64,000 bases of DNA, taken from assembly GCF_036880965.1 (NCBI RefSeq), contig NZ_JBAJMV010000002.1, positions 186,001 to 250,000 on the forward strand. Direction: 5' to 3'. The stretch comes from JAUASW01 sp036880965. GTDB taxonomy: Bacteria; Pseudomonadota; Gammaproteobacteria; Burkholderiales; Burkholderiaceae_C. The notes beneath the pieces were generated by a model that worked only from the letters and a program-made list of their open reading frames with translations, was not told the origin of the DNA and searched no databases. This document shows positions 36,671 through 44,369 of this stretch, piece after piece; within the stretch, counting starts at the first letter, position 1, and the number at the start of each line of letters is the position of its first letter. A program made the position numbers and the translations under genes.

Positions 36671-38633
36671 GGTCGTTACCCTCTTTGAGCCCCCCGGCCC
36701 TCGATTTCCAGCGGTGCCAGCGGCCCCGCTTCTTGATCCGCTCGACCGATGGCGCGAAAAGCGGCGCCGGCCGCGTGCAGTTATTGACAGGACTCCAAGG
36801 GCGAGCGGCTGCGCCGCCCGCCTGGGAACCCTTCAGGCGCTGGCGCGCCTGCTCGACGAACCCACCCGGCACGATGAGCCAGGTTGCCCGCTCGCTCTCG
36901 ACTTCGCGGCGCACCTGGCGCGTTTGCGGGTAGGCCTTGACGATGCCGAACGCCGGCACGATTTCTCGGACGGTCTCAGCAGTCACCACGCCCACAGCTC
37001 GGGGCGGCATGGCCTCGCCATAGCGGCCCAGCTCGCCAGTCGACTCGCGCAGCACCTTGAGGCGCAGGCTGCCACGCTTGGGCCGGTGGCCGCCTTGGAG
37101 CATCACATACCCGGCCCATCCGTTCGCCGCCGTGTATCGCTGCATTGGCTCGCTGGCGGACTCTTGCGCCATGGCTGTGAGGTTCGCGGCATCTAGCCCG
37201 AACGCGACAACAGCAGAGGCCGCGGCCTGTTCAGGATGCAGCCGGCGCAGCTCTCGCCACACTCCCACAGGCGCCCCGCCGATCTGCTGGAATTGGCGAA
37301 TCCGCCATGTGCTGGCCCAGGCATCGACGCGCTGCGAGCTGGTCAGGGTGTCATTTCCGTACAGGTCTTTTTCGACCTTGTAGCCGTCGATGTTCTTGGC
37401 GACGTATTTCGCTATGTATCCGGCTGCGCTTCCGCGCTGCCAGTCGATGCGTTCAACCTTGCAGCGGTGCCGACGAGCACCACGCTCGTTTGCCGAATCG
37501 TTGTGCAGAAAATAGCGCCGCAGCAAACGCACCATGACTCGGTACGCTTCACGCGGCCGTCCAGGCTGACGACGCCCCCGAGGAACCGCAGTTTCTGGGA
37601 AGAACAACAGCGCATGCCAGTGGGGGGTGGCGTCATGGTTTGGCTCTGCGATCCGGAATCCGTACAAGTCAAGGCCGGCTCTGTCGGCCGCAGCCCTGAA
37701 GCGGCGCCACTGCTGGCACAAATAGGCTTGTGCCGCGTCTGGCAGCGTGCCGTCATGCCTCGGGTTCTCTCCCACGGCCCAGCTCTGCCCCGCCTTGGTC
37801 CGCCAGGCGTGCATCCTGCTCGGGCATGTGACTGTCACAAAATAGGCCGCGTGCCCGCATTCCTTGGCGATCAGTTCAAAGCCGGCAATGCGCGTCATCA
37901 GCTCATGGCGCCGAATTTCGCGGTTTGCCGGCCCCTTGGCTGCCAGCTCGGCCAGCGTGTAATCCTGCCCGTGCTCGTTCACAGCGCGGACGCTCTCCAG
38001 CGCCCTCGCATTGCGCGCACGCTGGCCCTGGCGCCGCTTCAGCGTGTCGTCTGACACGTAGCAGCCGGCCCGCTTGTGAACGAGCCCAATTGCTCGGGCG
38101 GTGGACTCTACCGCCCGAGCATGGAGCCCGCGAAGCACTGCGCGCCACCAGCGTTCGCAGCCCAGGCGCTTGAGGGCGGCCGGGATGCTGCGCGAGGCAT
38201 GCCGCATGAAACCGGCCTGCACCTGGCGCAGCCCGAGCCAGTGCATTGCCTCCAGGGTCCGCCCCAGCATAAGCAGCCGCTCGCGCTGCTCGGGCTCGCG
38301 GTCGGCCAGCTCCACGGCTGCAATGCGGTCGATGTGATCCAGCCTGCGCGATGTGTCGCGGGCCAGCTCTGCCGCCTCCTGACAAATGCGCCCGTCGTTG
38401 GCATCCGCAGGAACGCCAGCATGGTGCGCCGCGTTGATGGCGCGGCAGCGGTTCAGGTGTTCAAGGTTGGCGCCGGCCGAGTTCAGCGCACGCCGGCCGC
38501 GCCATCGCTCCAGGAGCTTTTCAGCCCAGGCAATGGGCATGGTCTCGACTAGGCCTCTCGACCAAGCCGAATCCCTGCCCTCTCTGTGGGCTGCAAGCTG
38601 CGCGGCACGCTTGGCCGGGATGCTGCTCAGCAT
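36648..38633 (-). CDS. Rolling-circle replication initiator (two-tyrosine HUH endonuclease)
   Basis: Nicks the origin and starts rolling-circle replication. From ATG 38633 (one base after the upstream stop) it has 661 residues. The metal-binding HUH motif is HDATPHWHALLFF near 333-345, preceded by FVTVTCPSRMH near 265. The catalytic pair is AAGYIAKYVAKN near 403-414, with two tyrosines as in P2 gpA, phiX174 A and PM2 P12. The region after about 450 is less conserved. Confidence 0.87.
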   Translation of the reverse strand: MLSSIPAKRAAQLAAHREGRDSAWSRGLVETMPIAWAEKLLERWRGRRALNSAGANLEHLNRCRAINAAHHAGVPADANDGRICQEAAELARDTSRRLDHIDRIAAVELADREPEQRERLLMLGRTLEAMHWLGLRQVQAGFMRHASRSIPAALKRLGCERWWRAVLRGLHARAVESTARAIGLVHKRAGCYVSDDTLKRRQGQRARNARALESVRAVNEHGQDYTLAELAAKGPANREIRRHELMTRIAGFELIAKECGHAAYFVTVTCPSRMHAWRTKAGQSWAVGENPRHDGTLPDAAQAYLCQQWRRFRAAADRAGLDLYGFRIAEPNHDATPHWHALLFFPETAVPRGRRQPGRPREAYRVMVRLLRRYFLHNDSANERGARRHRCKVERIDWQRGSAAGYIAKYVAKNIDGYKVEKDLYGNDTLTSSQRVDAWASTWRIRQFQQIGGAPVGVWRELRRLHPEQAAASAVVAFGLDAANLTAMAQESASEPMQRYTAANGWAGYVMLQGGHRPKRGSLRLKVLRESTGELGRYGEAMPPRAVGVVTAETVREIVPAFGIVKAYPQTRQVRREVESERATWLIVPGGFVEQARQRLKGSQAGGAAARPWSPVNNCTRPAPLFAPSVERIKKRGRWHRWKSRAGGLKEGNDHAEIPPP

Positions 38634-38634
38634 G

Positions 38635-38829
38635 TCAGGCCCGAGGCCTCGCCGCGCCCTGGCAGGCGAAGCGCAAGCGCTGCTGCGCGAGCTTTTCCGC
38701 AATGTCAGTCGGCGCCCTGTTGCCGGTGTGATGGACTGGCACGTAGGGCTTAAAGCTGCCGTTCGTGCCACATGTCGGCGCGCTGCCCATGTCCTCGGGC
38801 CCGTCCTCGTTCTCGAACGCTCGCGCCAT
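38635..38829 (-). CDS. Small hypothetical protein coupled to rep
   Basis: A 64-residue protein from ATG 38829: MARAFENEDGPEDMGSAPTC, then a polar stretch with PYVPVHHTGNRAPTDIAEKL and a basic end. Stop and rep start are separated by one base, the same arrangement as the ParB-like/zot pair in element 1. Not recognised; it may regulate Rep synthesis. Confidence 0.55.
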   Translation of the reverse strand: MARAFENEDGPEDMGSAPTCGTNGSFKPYVPVHHTGNRAPTDIAEKLAQQRLRFACQGAARPRA

Positions 38830-38831
38830 GG

Positions 38832-39173
38832 TCAGCACAGCCCAGCAGATGAGCAGTCCGGGCAGCGGGTGCCCTTGGGCAAGCGACAGCGGTAGCCTCC
38901 AGGCCTGCGCCCGCACTCGAACTTCTGCGCCCACCAGTGATAGCCCGCCTCAGATGCCGCGAAGTCGCGCAGCCGCTTGGCGTTCTTTCGCTGGCGCTTG
39001 GCCTCGGCGGTCTGGATGCGCTCTGCCGAGTAGGCCGGCTTGCGCTTGGGCTTTGGCTTGCTGCGGTAGCTGATGCCCGATCCAGGCAGCATGCGCATGG
39101 CCGACTGCTGGCCCAGCTGCGGCGCCGCCAGCATGGCCGACACCAGGGCGAGCGATGCAAAGCCGCGCCTCAT
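38832..39173 (-). CDS. Hypothetical basic, Cys-containing protein with hydrophobic N-terminus
   Basis: A 113-residue protein. MRRGFASLALVSAMLAAPQL could be a signal sequence. The middle is strongly basic (SKPKPKRKPAYSAERIQTAE and KRQRKNAKRLRDF), and the end has six cysteines (FECGRRPGGYRCRLPKGTRC). It overlaps the upstream gene by four bases. If exported, the cysteines may pair; if cytosolic, it may bind nucleic acid. Function is unknown. Confidence 0.5.
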   Translation of the reverse strand: MRRGFASLALVSAMLAAPQLGQQSAMRMLPGSGISYRSKPKPKRKPAYSAERIQTAEAKRQRKNAKRLRDFAASEAGYHWWAQKFECGRRPGGYRCRLPKGTRCPDCSSAGLC

Positions 39174-39358
39174 TTCGTGGCCTCGGCCGCCGCCTCAATC
39201 AGGGCCTGCGCAATCTCTCGCGCCTGCTCTGCCGTGATGTACATGGCGTGAGTGAAAAGCCCCGCCCTGCCCTCGATACGGACTTCGCCGGCCCTGGCTT
39301 GCGGCTCTCCCGCTCCCACGGTCAGCGTGCCCAGTGACGCCTTGAATTCGCGCCGCAT
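39170..39358 (-). CDS. Small early protein, possibly related to the gene upstream
   Basis: A 62-residue protein: strand-rich N-terminal part (FKASLGTLTVGAGEPQARAG, EVRIEG) followed by one helix (ITAEQAREIAQALIEAAAEA). The same layout occurs in the neighbouring gene 39362-39556, and the two may be diverged duplicates. Function is unknown. Confidence 0.5.
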   Translation of the reverse strand: MRREFKASLGTLTVGAGEPQARAGEVRIEGRAGLFTHAMYITAEQAREIAQALIEAAAEATK

Positions 39359-39361
39359 GGG

Positions 39362-39556
39362 TCAGGCTTCGACGGGTTGCAGGTTGGCCGACTCTTCAGC
39401 GGCCAGGGTCTCTGCGCGGTCGGCGCAGCGGTTCAGGGCATCGCCCACCATGGCGGCCTCATGAGGCAGCAGGGACAGGCCATTGATGGAGACGCGGCCG
39501 GCCTCGGCCTGGACGTTGACCGGCAGTTGTGCCGTCGTCTTGACTGTGAAACGCAT
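39362..39556 (-). CDS. First gene of the element 2 leftward operon, small protein
   Basis: A 64-residue protein from ATG 39556 (GGGGG upstream): strands MRFTVKTTAQLPVNVQAEAG and RVSINGLS, then a helix with Ala and Cys (HEAAMVGDALNRCADRAETL). Directly downstream of the divergent operator region, so it would be the first gene expressed on induction. Not recognised. Confidence 0.5.
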   Translation of the reverse strand: MRFTVKTTAQLPVNVQAEAGRVSINGLSLLPHEAAMVGDALNRCADRAETLAAEESANLQPVEA

Positions 39557-39732
39557 GGAACCCCCGTTCGATGGCGCCCCCAGCGGTCGCAAGGGTCAGC
39601 AGCCGGCCGGCTTCTTCGGAGGTTGAGTTGCGTTCATGTTCCAACGCGACCAGCCGCTGACCCTTGCGGGGCTGGCCGGTCAAGGACCGGGGGGCGATCA
39701 CCTATGAAGGAACCGGCCAGCGAGGCTAACGG

Positions 39733-39799
39733 TAGTCCAAGGTCTAGGAATACTCCAAGCGCATGGATTATTGACCCCTTGGAGTAGTCGGCGTAAGGT
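39733..39799. promoter_or_regulatory. Divergent promoter/operator region of element 2
   Basis: Three related half-sites: TAGTCCAAGG (39733-39742), TACTCCAAG (39751-39759) and the inverted CTTGGAGTA (39778-39786). The latter two are exact inverse copies. TTGACC (39771-39776) and TAAGGT (39794-39799), 17 bases apart, could be the promoter of the rightward regulator. The rest of the 284-base gap 39557-39840 shows no gene. Binding is inferred. Confidence 0.5.
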
Positions 39800-39840
39800 T
39801 GCCTCCTGTCGCTTCCAGGCGACGAAACCGGGGGGTTTCA

Positions 39841-40137
39841 GTGCTTTCTACATCCGATCTTCTAGAGGTCGCCAAACACCGTCAGGGCGATGTGTCCGAC
39901 TACCGCTTGGCGAAGCTTTTGGGCGTCCCGCCCACTACCGTTTCCAACTACCGAGTTGGCCGCTCACGGCCCGCAAACTCAATAGCCATGCGGCTCGGCG
40001 AGCTTGCAGGCCTTGATCCGCTTGAGGTCGTTGCATGGGTCAATTTGGAGCGCGCCAGCACCGATGAAGACGCCAAATTGTGGCGCCTGCTGCTCAATCG
40101 GGTGGAGTCCAGCCGCGACCTACCTTTGGCCGCCTGA
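39841..40137 (+). CDS. Cro/C1-type regulator of element 2
   Basis: A 98-residue protein from GTG 39841 behind GGGGGG. HTH YRLAKLLGVPPTTVSNYRVG at about 21-40 is followed by LGELAGLDPLEVVAWVNLER, similar to AGLDPREAALA in the element 1 repressor, but without its membrane stretch. It is divergent from the long operon, the usual place of a lysogeny switch. In the circular genome it would lie directly upstream of att and the HTH gene now at 29020. Confidence 0.75.
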   Translation: MLSTSDLLEVAKHRQGDVSDYRLAKLLGVPPTTVSNYRVGRSRPANSIAMRLGELAGLDPLEVVAWVNLERASTDEDAKLWRLLLNRVESSRDLPLAA

Positions 40138-40139
40138 AA

Positions 40140-40174
40140 CGGACATTTTGTCCGCACGCCGGGAGGCGTAAAAG
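40140..40174 (+). terminator. Two small hairpins after the element 2 regulator
   Basis: CGGACA TTT TGTCCG (40140-40154) and ACGCC GGGA GGCGT (40156-40169), the second followed by AAAAGG rather than T. They may end transcription before att or act as binding sites; neither is a canonical terminator. Confidence 0.4.
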
Positions 40175-40211
40175 GTCAATGCTGACAGGGGTTTAGGTGC
40201 GTTTTGCTGCC

Positions 40212-40239
40212 GTGGGCAGTAATACACATTGTCGATATT
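40212..40239. repeat. attR: right Xer/dif hybrid site
   Basis: GTGGGCAGTAA (40212-40222; poor XerD arm, from element 2), centre TACACA (40223-40228), XerC-type arm TTGTCGATATT (40229-40239; chromosomal). Joining the left arm of attL to the right arm of attR gives, on the minus strand, AATATCGACAA, TGTGTA, TTATGTAAACA, a convincing betaproteobacterial dif. No gene was recognised between here and 40346. Confidence 0.8.
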
Positions 40240-40345
40240 TTAGATGGCGTCTTCACAGATCTCCCTCCCATGAAATTCGACATCTTCAGCATCGACCGCG
40301 CGCGGCTTCTCGCTCACCCGAACCAGACGTTTGCAGGTCCATCCA

Positions 40346-41623
40346 TCACCGCACCCGCAAGACCTCCAACGCGCTGACCGCTGAGGCCTTGTGGCCCCAA
40401 GATTGGCGCAGATGGCTGACCACGGCCGCAACCTCGGAGTCCGAGAGCGTCTGCCGGAACGGAGGCATGCCGAAAGGACGCGGATTGCCGGCAGTGCTGG
40501 GCGCGAATCCTCCCTGCAGGACCATCTGGATCAGGTTGACCGGCGAATCGAGGGACACCGCGCGGTTGCCGGCCAGCGGTGGATAGAGGGCGTGAGCGCC
40601 CTCGCCTTGCTTGCCGTGGCAACTGGCGCAGTGCTGCTCGTAGACCTTGGCGCCCAGTGTTCGCACCGCCGGATCAGCGAGCTTGTTGCCCACCGGGCGC
40701 GATGTGCTCGGCGGCAAGCTCTGCAGATATTTGGCCATCGCTTGCAGGTCTTCGACGGCCAGGTGCTGGGTGCTGCGGAACACGACTTCCGCCATGGGCC
40801 CTGTGACCGTCCCTTGTGGCGAACGACCGGTTTTCAGCAGGCTCACGACGTCGGCAGTCGACCATGCGGCAACACCGGCTTCACGAGCCGAACTCAGCGA
40901 AGGTGCGTACCAGTTCTGCACTGCGATCAGGCCGCCACTGCCGTCTTCGTTGGACCCGCCTAGCGCGTTGCGGCCGCTGTGGCAGGCCATGCAATGACCC
41001 AGGCCGCGCACCAGATAGCCGCCGCGGTTCACCTCGGCCGACTGCTTTTCGTCCGGCTCAAAGCTGGCCGGTCGAAAGTAGAGCGCGCGCCATACCGCCA
41101 GCGACGCCTGGTACTGGTAAGGAAAGCGCAATTCATGCCGGCGATTGGCCTGCTGCACCGGCGGCAGGCTGCGCAGGAATGCGTGAATTGCATCGGAGTC
41201 TTCCCGCGTCACCAGCGTGTAGCTCGTGTACGGAAATGCCGGGTAGAGCAAGCGCCCATCCTTGGAACGGCCGTGATGCATCGCGCGCCAAAACTCGGCC
41301 GAGGACCAGTTGCCTATGCCTGTTGCAGCGTCGGGCGTCAGGTTGGAGCTGAAGACGCTGCCGAAGGGCGTGGCAATGCCACGGCCACCCGCATAACTCG
41401 TGCCGTGGCAGGCGGCGCAATTGCCGGCCTTGGCGAGATAGGCGCCGCGCGCAAGGGTTGCGGCGTCTGCAGCCCCGGGGGGCGAACCGGGAACAGACGA
41501 CGATGCGGCCACTGATGCAGGTGGCAACGGCGCCTCGCCACGTACATTGAGCCAGGCCACCAGGCCGGCCAGCATCAAGGTCGTGGCGACAACGCAAAGG
41601 AGCAGTCGGACAGCGAGTTTCAT
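40346..41623 (-). CDS. Tri-haem cytochrome c (dehydrogenase cytochrome subunit type)
   Basis: Exported electron-transfer protein of 425 residues with a membrane helix or signal at the N-terminus (LLLCVVATTLMLAGLVAWL). Three haem-binding sites are visible: CAACH, CMACH and CASCH. The architecture is that of the cytochrome c subunits of alcohol, aldehyde or gluconate dehydrogenases, but no dehydrogenase gene is adjacent. ATG 41623 overlaps the stop of the cytochrome gene upstream (ATGA). Its 3' end is about 107 bases from attR. Confidence 0.88.
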   Translation of the reverse strand: MKLAVRLLLCVVATTLMLAGLVAWLNVRGEAPLPPASVAASSSVPGSPPGAADAATLARGAYLAKAGNCAACHGTSYAGGRGIATPFGSVFSSNLTPDAATGIGNWSSAEFWRAMHHGRSKDGRLLYPAFPYTSYTLVTREDSDAIHAFLRSLPPVQQANRRHELRFPYQYQASLAVWRALYFRPASFEPDEKQSAEVNRGGYLVRGLGHCMACHSGRNALGGSNEDGSGGLIAVQNWYAPSLSSAREAGVAAWSTADVVSLLKTGRSPQGTVTGPMAEVVFRSTQHLAVEDLQAMAKYLQSLPPSTSRPVGNKLADPAVRTLGAKVYEQHCASCHGKQGEGAHALYPPLAGNRAVSLDSPVNLIQMVLQGGFAPSTAGNPRPFGMPPFRQTLSDSEVAAVVSHLRQSWGHKASAVSALEVLRVR

Positions 41624-42345
41624 GGCTGCACGTCGCTTCCGCATTCAAGTGGCAAGGGCCGCTGGATGCTCGCTGCTGGCCGCGTATCGACTGGTGGTGT
41701 CTGCGCAGACAGCCAGGTGGCCACGGCGGCCACATCGGACGCGCTGAGGCGCTTGGCAATGGCCGACATGCAGTCTGGCGCATGGGCGCGCCGCAGCCCG
41801 GTGCGCCAGGCTCCCATCTGGCCGATCAGGTAGTCGCGCGGCAGGCCCAGCAGACCCGGAATCGTGGGCAGGGCACCCGTCATGCGCTCGCCATGACAGG
41901 CAACGCAGGCGGGCACCGACAGGCTGGCATCGCCCTTGCGCACCAGTTGTTCGCCCCGTGCCAGCAAGGGGCCGGGCGCAGTGCTTGGCTGTCCAGGCGG
42001 ATAGGGCAGTTCCAGGGCGGCAAAGTAGCCGGCAATCTCGCGCAGGTAGTCGTCGCTCAGATGCTCGACCAGGTGGTTCATGGCGACGTTGTGGCGGCGC
42101 CCATCGCGGAAGTTGAGCAGCTGGTGGAACAGATAGCCAGCCGGCTTGCCTGCAATGCGTGGGAAGTAGCCGCTGTTGCTCGCGCGCCCTTCCTTGCCAT
42201 GGCAGACAGTGCAGGCCTGCATGCGCTGGGCCATGGTGTCTTGCGGCGTTGCGGCGGGCTGGGCCAGGGCCGGCCCACAGAGGCTCGACAAGCCAGCGAG
42301 GCTCAGCAGCAGCGCTGCAGCGGTGAACTTCTTTTGTGCGGGCAT
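41620..42345 (-). CDS. Di-haem cytochrome c (c4-like)
   Basis: Exported protein of 241 residues: signal peptide ending GPALAQ, and two haem sites, CTVCH near residue 47 and CVACH near 147, one per half. Two-domain c4-type cytochromes pass electrons to terminal oxidases or dehydrogenases. ATG 42345 is chosen because the signal peptide starts there; the frame is open further upstream. It is the first gene of a two-gene operon with the tri-haem cytochrome. Confidence 0.88.
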   Translation of the reverse strand: MPAQKKFTAAALLLSLAGLSSLCGPALAQPAATPQDTMAQRMQACTVCHGKEGRASNSGYFPRIAGKPAGYLFHQLLNFRDGRRHNVAMNHLVEHLSDDYLREIAGYFAALELPYPPGQPSTAPGPLLARGEQLVRKGDASLSVPACVACHGERMTGALPTIPGLLGLPRDYLIGQMGAWRTGLRRAHAPDCMSAIAKRLSASDVAAVATWLSAQTPPVDTRPAASIQRPLPLECGSDVQP

Positions 42346-42491
42346 GGGCTTGGAATCCTTGCCCGCACTGTGCCCAAACCGGCCGCACAACAAAAGACTC
42401 AGATGCTTGAAAAATGAGCGGATCAGATGCCTGGCGATCTGGACTTTCATGGGTCGTTCTTCCAGATCAGTACAGTGGCAACAAATGATGA

Positions 42492-43949
42492 ATGAACGGT
42501 AGCAGATTGCCCTGGCACGACATGAAGCGCTACGAACAGCTGGCCGACGAAATGGGTGAACAGGTGCGCAATGGCAGCTTGCGCGCGGGTGAGCGCCTGC
42601 CTTCGGTGCGAGAGGTCAGCGCCAGCCGCCGTGTGAGCCCCTCCACCGTGTTCAAGGCCTATTACCTGCTGGAGGCGCGTGGCCTGATCGAGGCGCGGCC
42701 ACGCTCGGGCTACTTCGTCACGGCGCGCACCGCCAAGCCGCGTGCCGAACCTGCTGCCAACGCCGCCGCCGAGCAGGCACAGTCCGTGGCCGTGAGTGAG
42801 CTGGTGTTCCAGGTGCTCGGGCATGCGCGTCAGCAAGACCTGGTGCCGCTGGGCTCGGCCTTTGCGAGCCCGGCATTGTTCCCGTTGGCGCCGCTGGCGC
42901 GCTCGGTGGGTCGTGCCTTGCGGCGGCTCGACCCGTGGCGGACGGTGGAAGACCTGTCGCCCGGCAGCGAGACGCTGCGGCGCCAGATCGCCTTGCGCTA
43001 CCTGGCCGCTGGCAGCAGTGTGGATGCGACGGAGATCGTCATCACCAACGGCGCCATGGAAGCGCTGAACCTGTGCCTTGAAGCGCTGACCCAGCCTGGC
43101 GACCTGGTGGCCATCGAAGCGCCCTGCTTCTATGCGGCCTTGCAGGCGCTGGAGCGCCGTGGCTTGCGTGCAGTGGAGGTGGCCACGAATCCGCGCTCCG
43201 GTGTGGACTTGGCCTCATTGCGTGCGGTGCTGGCGCGCTACCCGGTGAAGGCCTGCTGGTTCATGCCCAATTTCCAGAACCCGCTGGGCAGCCTGATGCC
43301 GGAGGAACGCAAGCGCGAGCTGGTGGCGATACTCGCCGAACGCGGCATTCCGCTCATCGAGGACGACGTCTACGCGGAGCTGTATTTCGGCCGCCACCGG
43401 CCGCTGCCGGCCAAGGCTTTCGACCAGCGCGGGCTGGTGCTGCATTGCGGCTCCTTCTCCAAGTCGCTCGCACCGGGCTACCGGGTGGGCTGGACGGCGG
43501 CGGGCCGGTTCGCTGGCGAGATAGCGCGGCGCAAGCTGATGAGTTCGCTGGCAACGGCCCTGCCCTCGCAGGAAGGCATTTCAGACTATTTGCAGCAGGG
43601 CGGTTATGACCGCCATTTGCGCCAGCTGCGCCACACCTTGTCCATGCATCAGGCCAAGGTGTTGCGTGCCATTGCCAAGCACTTTCCGCCGGGCACACGG
43701 GTCACGCAGCCCGAAGGCGGCTACTTTCTATGGGTCGAGCTGCCCGGCTCAATCAACGCCTTGCAGTTGCACAGGCTGGCCTTGTCGCAACAGATCAGCG
43801 TGGCACCTGGCCAGCTGTTCTCGGCCGACCAGCGTTTCGCCAGCTTCCTACGGCTCAACTGCGGCCATCCCGGCGACCGGCGCAGCGAGCAGGCGATCAA
43901 GACCCTGGGGCAGATTGCCCGCAGCCTGGCCGAGGGCGAAGCGCGCTAG
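42492..43949 (+). CDS. MocR-type GntR/aminotransferase regulator
   Basis: A 485-residue transcription factor that joins a GntR winged helix (residues 10-78; LRAGERLPSVREVSASRRVS) to a class I aminotransferase-like domain. The PLP lysine lies in HCGSFSKSLAPGYRVGW, with NPLG and IEDDVYAELYF earlier. MocR proteins use PLP or an amino compound as effector; the target is unknown. It diverges from the cytochrome operon (146 bases between starts). Confidence 0.9.
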   Translation: MNGSRLPWHDMKRYEQLADEMGEQVRNGSLRAGERLPSVREVSASRRVSPSTVFKAYYLLEARGLIEARPRSGYFVTARTAKPRAEPAANAAAEQAQSVAVSELVFQVLGHARQQDLVPLGSAFASPALFPLAPLARSVGRALRRLDPWRTVEDLSPGSETLRRQIALRYLAAGSSVDATEIVITNGAMEALNLCLEALTQPGDLVAIEAPCFYAALQALERRGLRAVEVATNPRSGVDLASLRAVLARYPVKACWFMPNFQNPLGSLMPEERKRELVAILAERGIPLIEDDVYAELYFGRHRPLPAKAFDQRGLVLHCGSFSKSLAPGYRVGWTAAGRFAGEIARRKLMSSLATALPSQEGISDYLQQGGYDRHLRQLRHTLSMHQAKVLRAIAKHFPPGTRVTQPEGGYFLWVELPGSINALQLHRLALSQQISVAPGQLFSADQRFASFLRLNCGHPGDRRSEQAIKTLGQIARSLAEGEAR

Positions 43950-43970
43950 CCGGGGCTGCAAGTGCAATCT

Positions 43971-44183
43971 TCAGTAAGCGCTGTCGTCGTTGGCAGCCTC
44001 GATCTGGTGGTCGAAGTCGAAGGCGTCGTCATGCGTCTTCGCAATCACCGGTTTGTCCAGCGGGCGGAACACGCGGCGGCGCAGGCGGTTCAGGCGCTCC
44101 GAGCATTCGACCTCGCGCACCACGCGCTCCAGGTCCAGCAGCATGGCGAAAGGATTGGCAGCGGATTGGGCGGTGTCGATCAT
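43971..44183 (-). CDS. Hypothetical 70-residue protein
   Basis: Starts at ATG 44183 with GGAG upstream. A helical, charged protein (PFAMLLDLERVVREVECSER, LNRLRRRVFRPLDKP) with an acidic end (DDAFDFDHQIEAANDDSAY). Proteins of this style are common and uncharacterised in Burkholderiales. The gap 44184-44369 upstream shows no gene. Confidence 0.65.
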   Translation of the reverse strand: MIDTAQSAANPFAMLLDLERVVREVECSERLNRLRRRVFRPLDKPVIAKTHDDAFDFDHQIEAANDDSAY

Positions 44184-44369
44184 GAGGGACTCCATTGATC
44201 AGTGATTTGATGGGGTCACTTTAGGCACTCGGGCCTCGTCCTCACAGTCGGACCGTCGCCAAATGCCTTGTCGGATTTCTTCCTAGGTACTTGCACGCCG
44301 CTCGTGAACTGGCTCACGAATCAGGCAGACGACCCCACGCGGCACGTCGGATTGCGGCCTCAGCCGCTC

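Larger units (their letters stand above)
28986..40222. mobile_element. Element 2: corticovirus (PM2)-like provirus in dif
   Basis: About 11.2 kb between the Xer sites at 28969 and 40212. It has no tail, portal or terminase genes. Instead it carries a PM2 P2-like capsid protein, a small P9-like packaging ATPase, a superfamily I rolling-circle Rep, a lytic transglycosylase, a holin-like protein and about ten one-helix membrane proteins, which fit an icosahedral virus with an internal membrane. Size is close to PM2 (about 10 kb). Apart from the two regulators at the ends, all genes form one leftward block with ATGA-type overlaps. An alternative is a relative of the ssDNA phage FLiP, but the ATPase argues for PM2. 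Confidence 0.8.

Noticed and set aside
28986..40222. Element 2 as a remnant of a tailed phage
   Set aside because: No terminase, portal, tail or baseplate genes are present. The capsid-ATPase-Rep set with many one-helix proteins fits a membrane-containing tailless virus, and frames are intact.
40270..40377. A short frame starting MKFDIFSIDRARLLAHPNQT right of attR
   Set aside because: It has no clear ribosome site, runs into the cytochrome gene's 3' end on the opposite strand, and resembles nothing known; probably chance.
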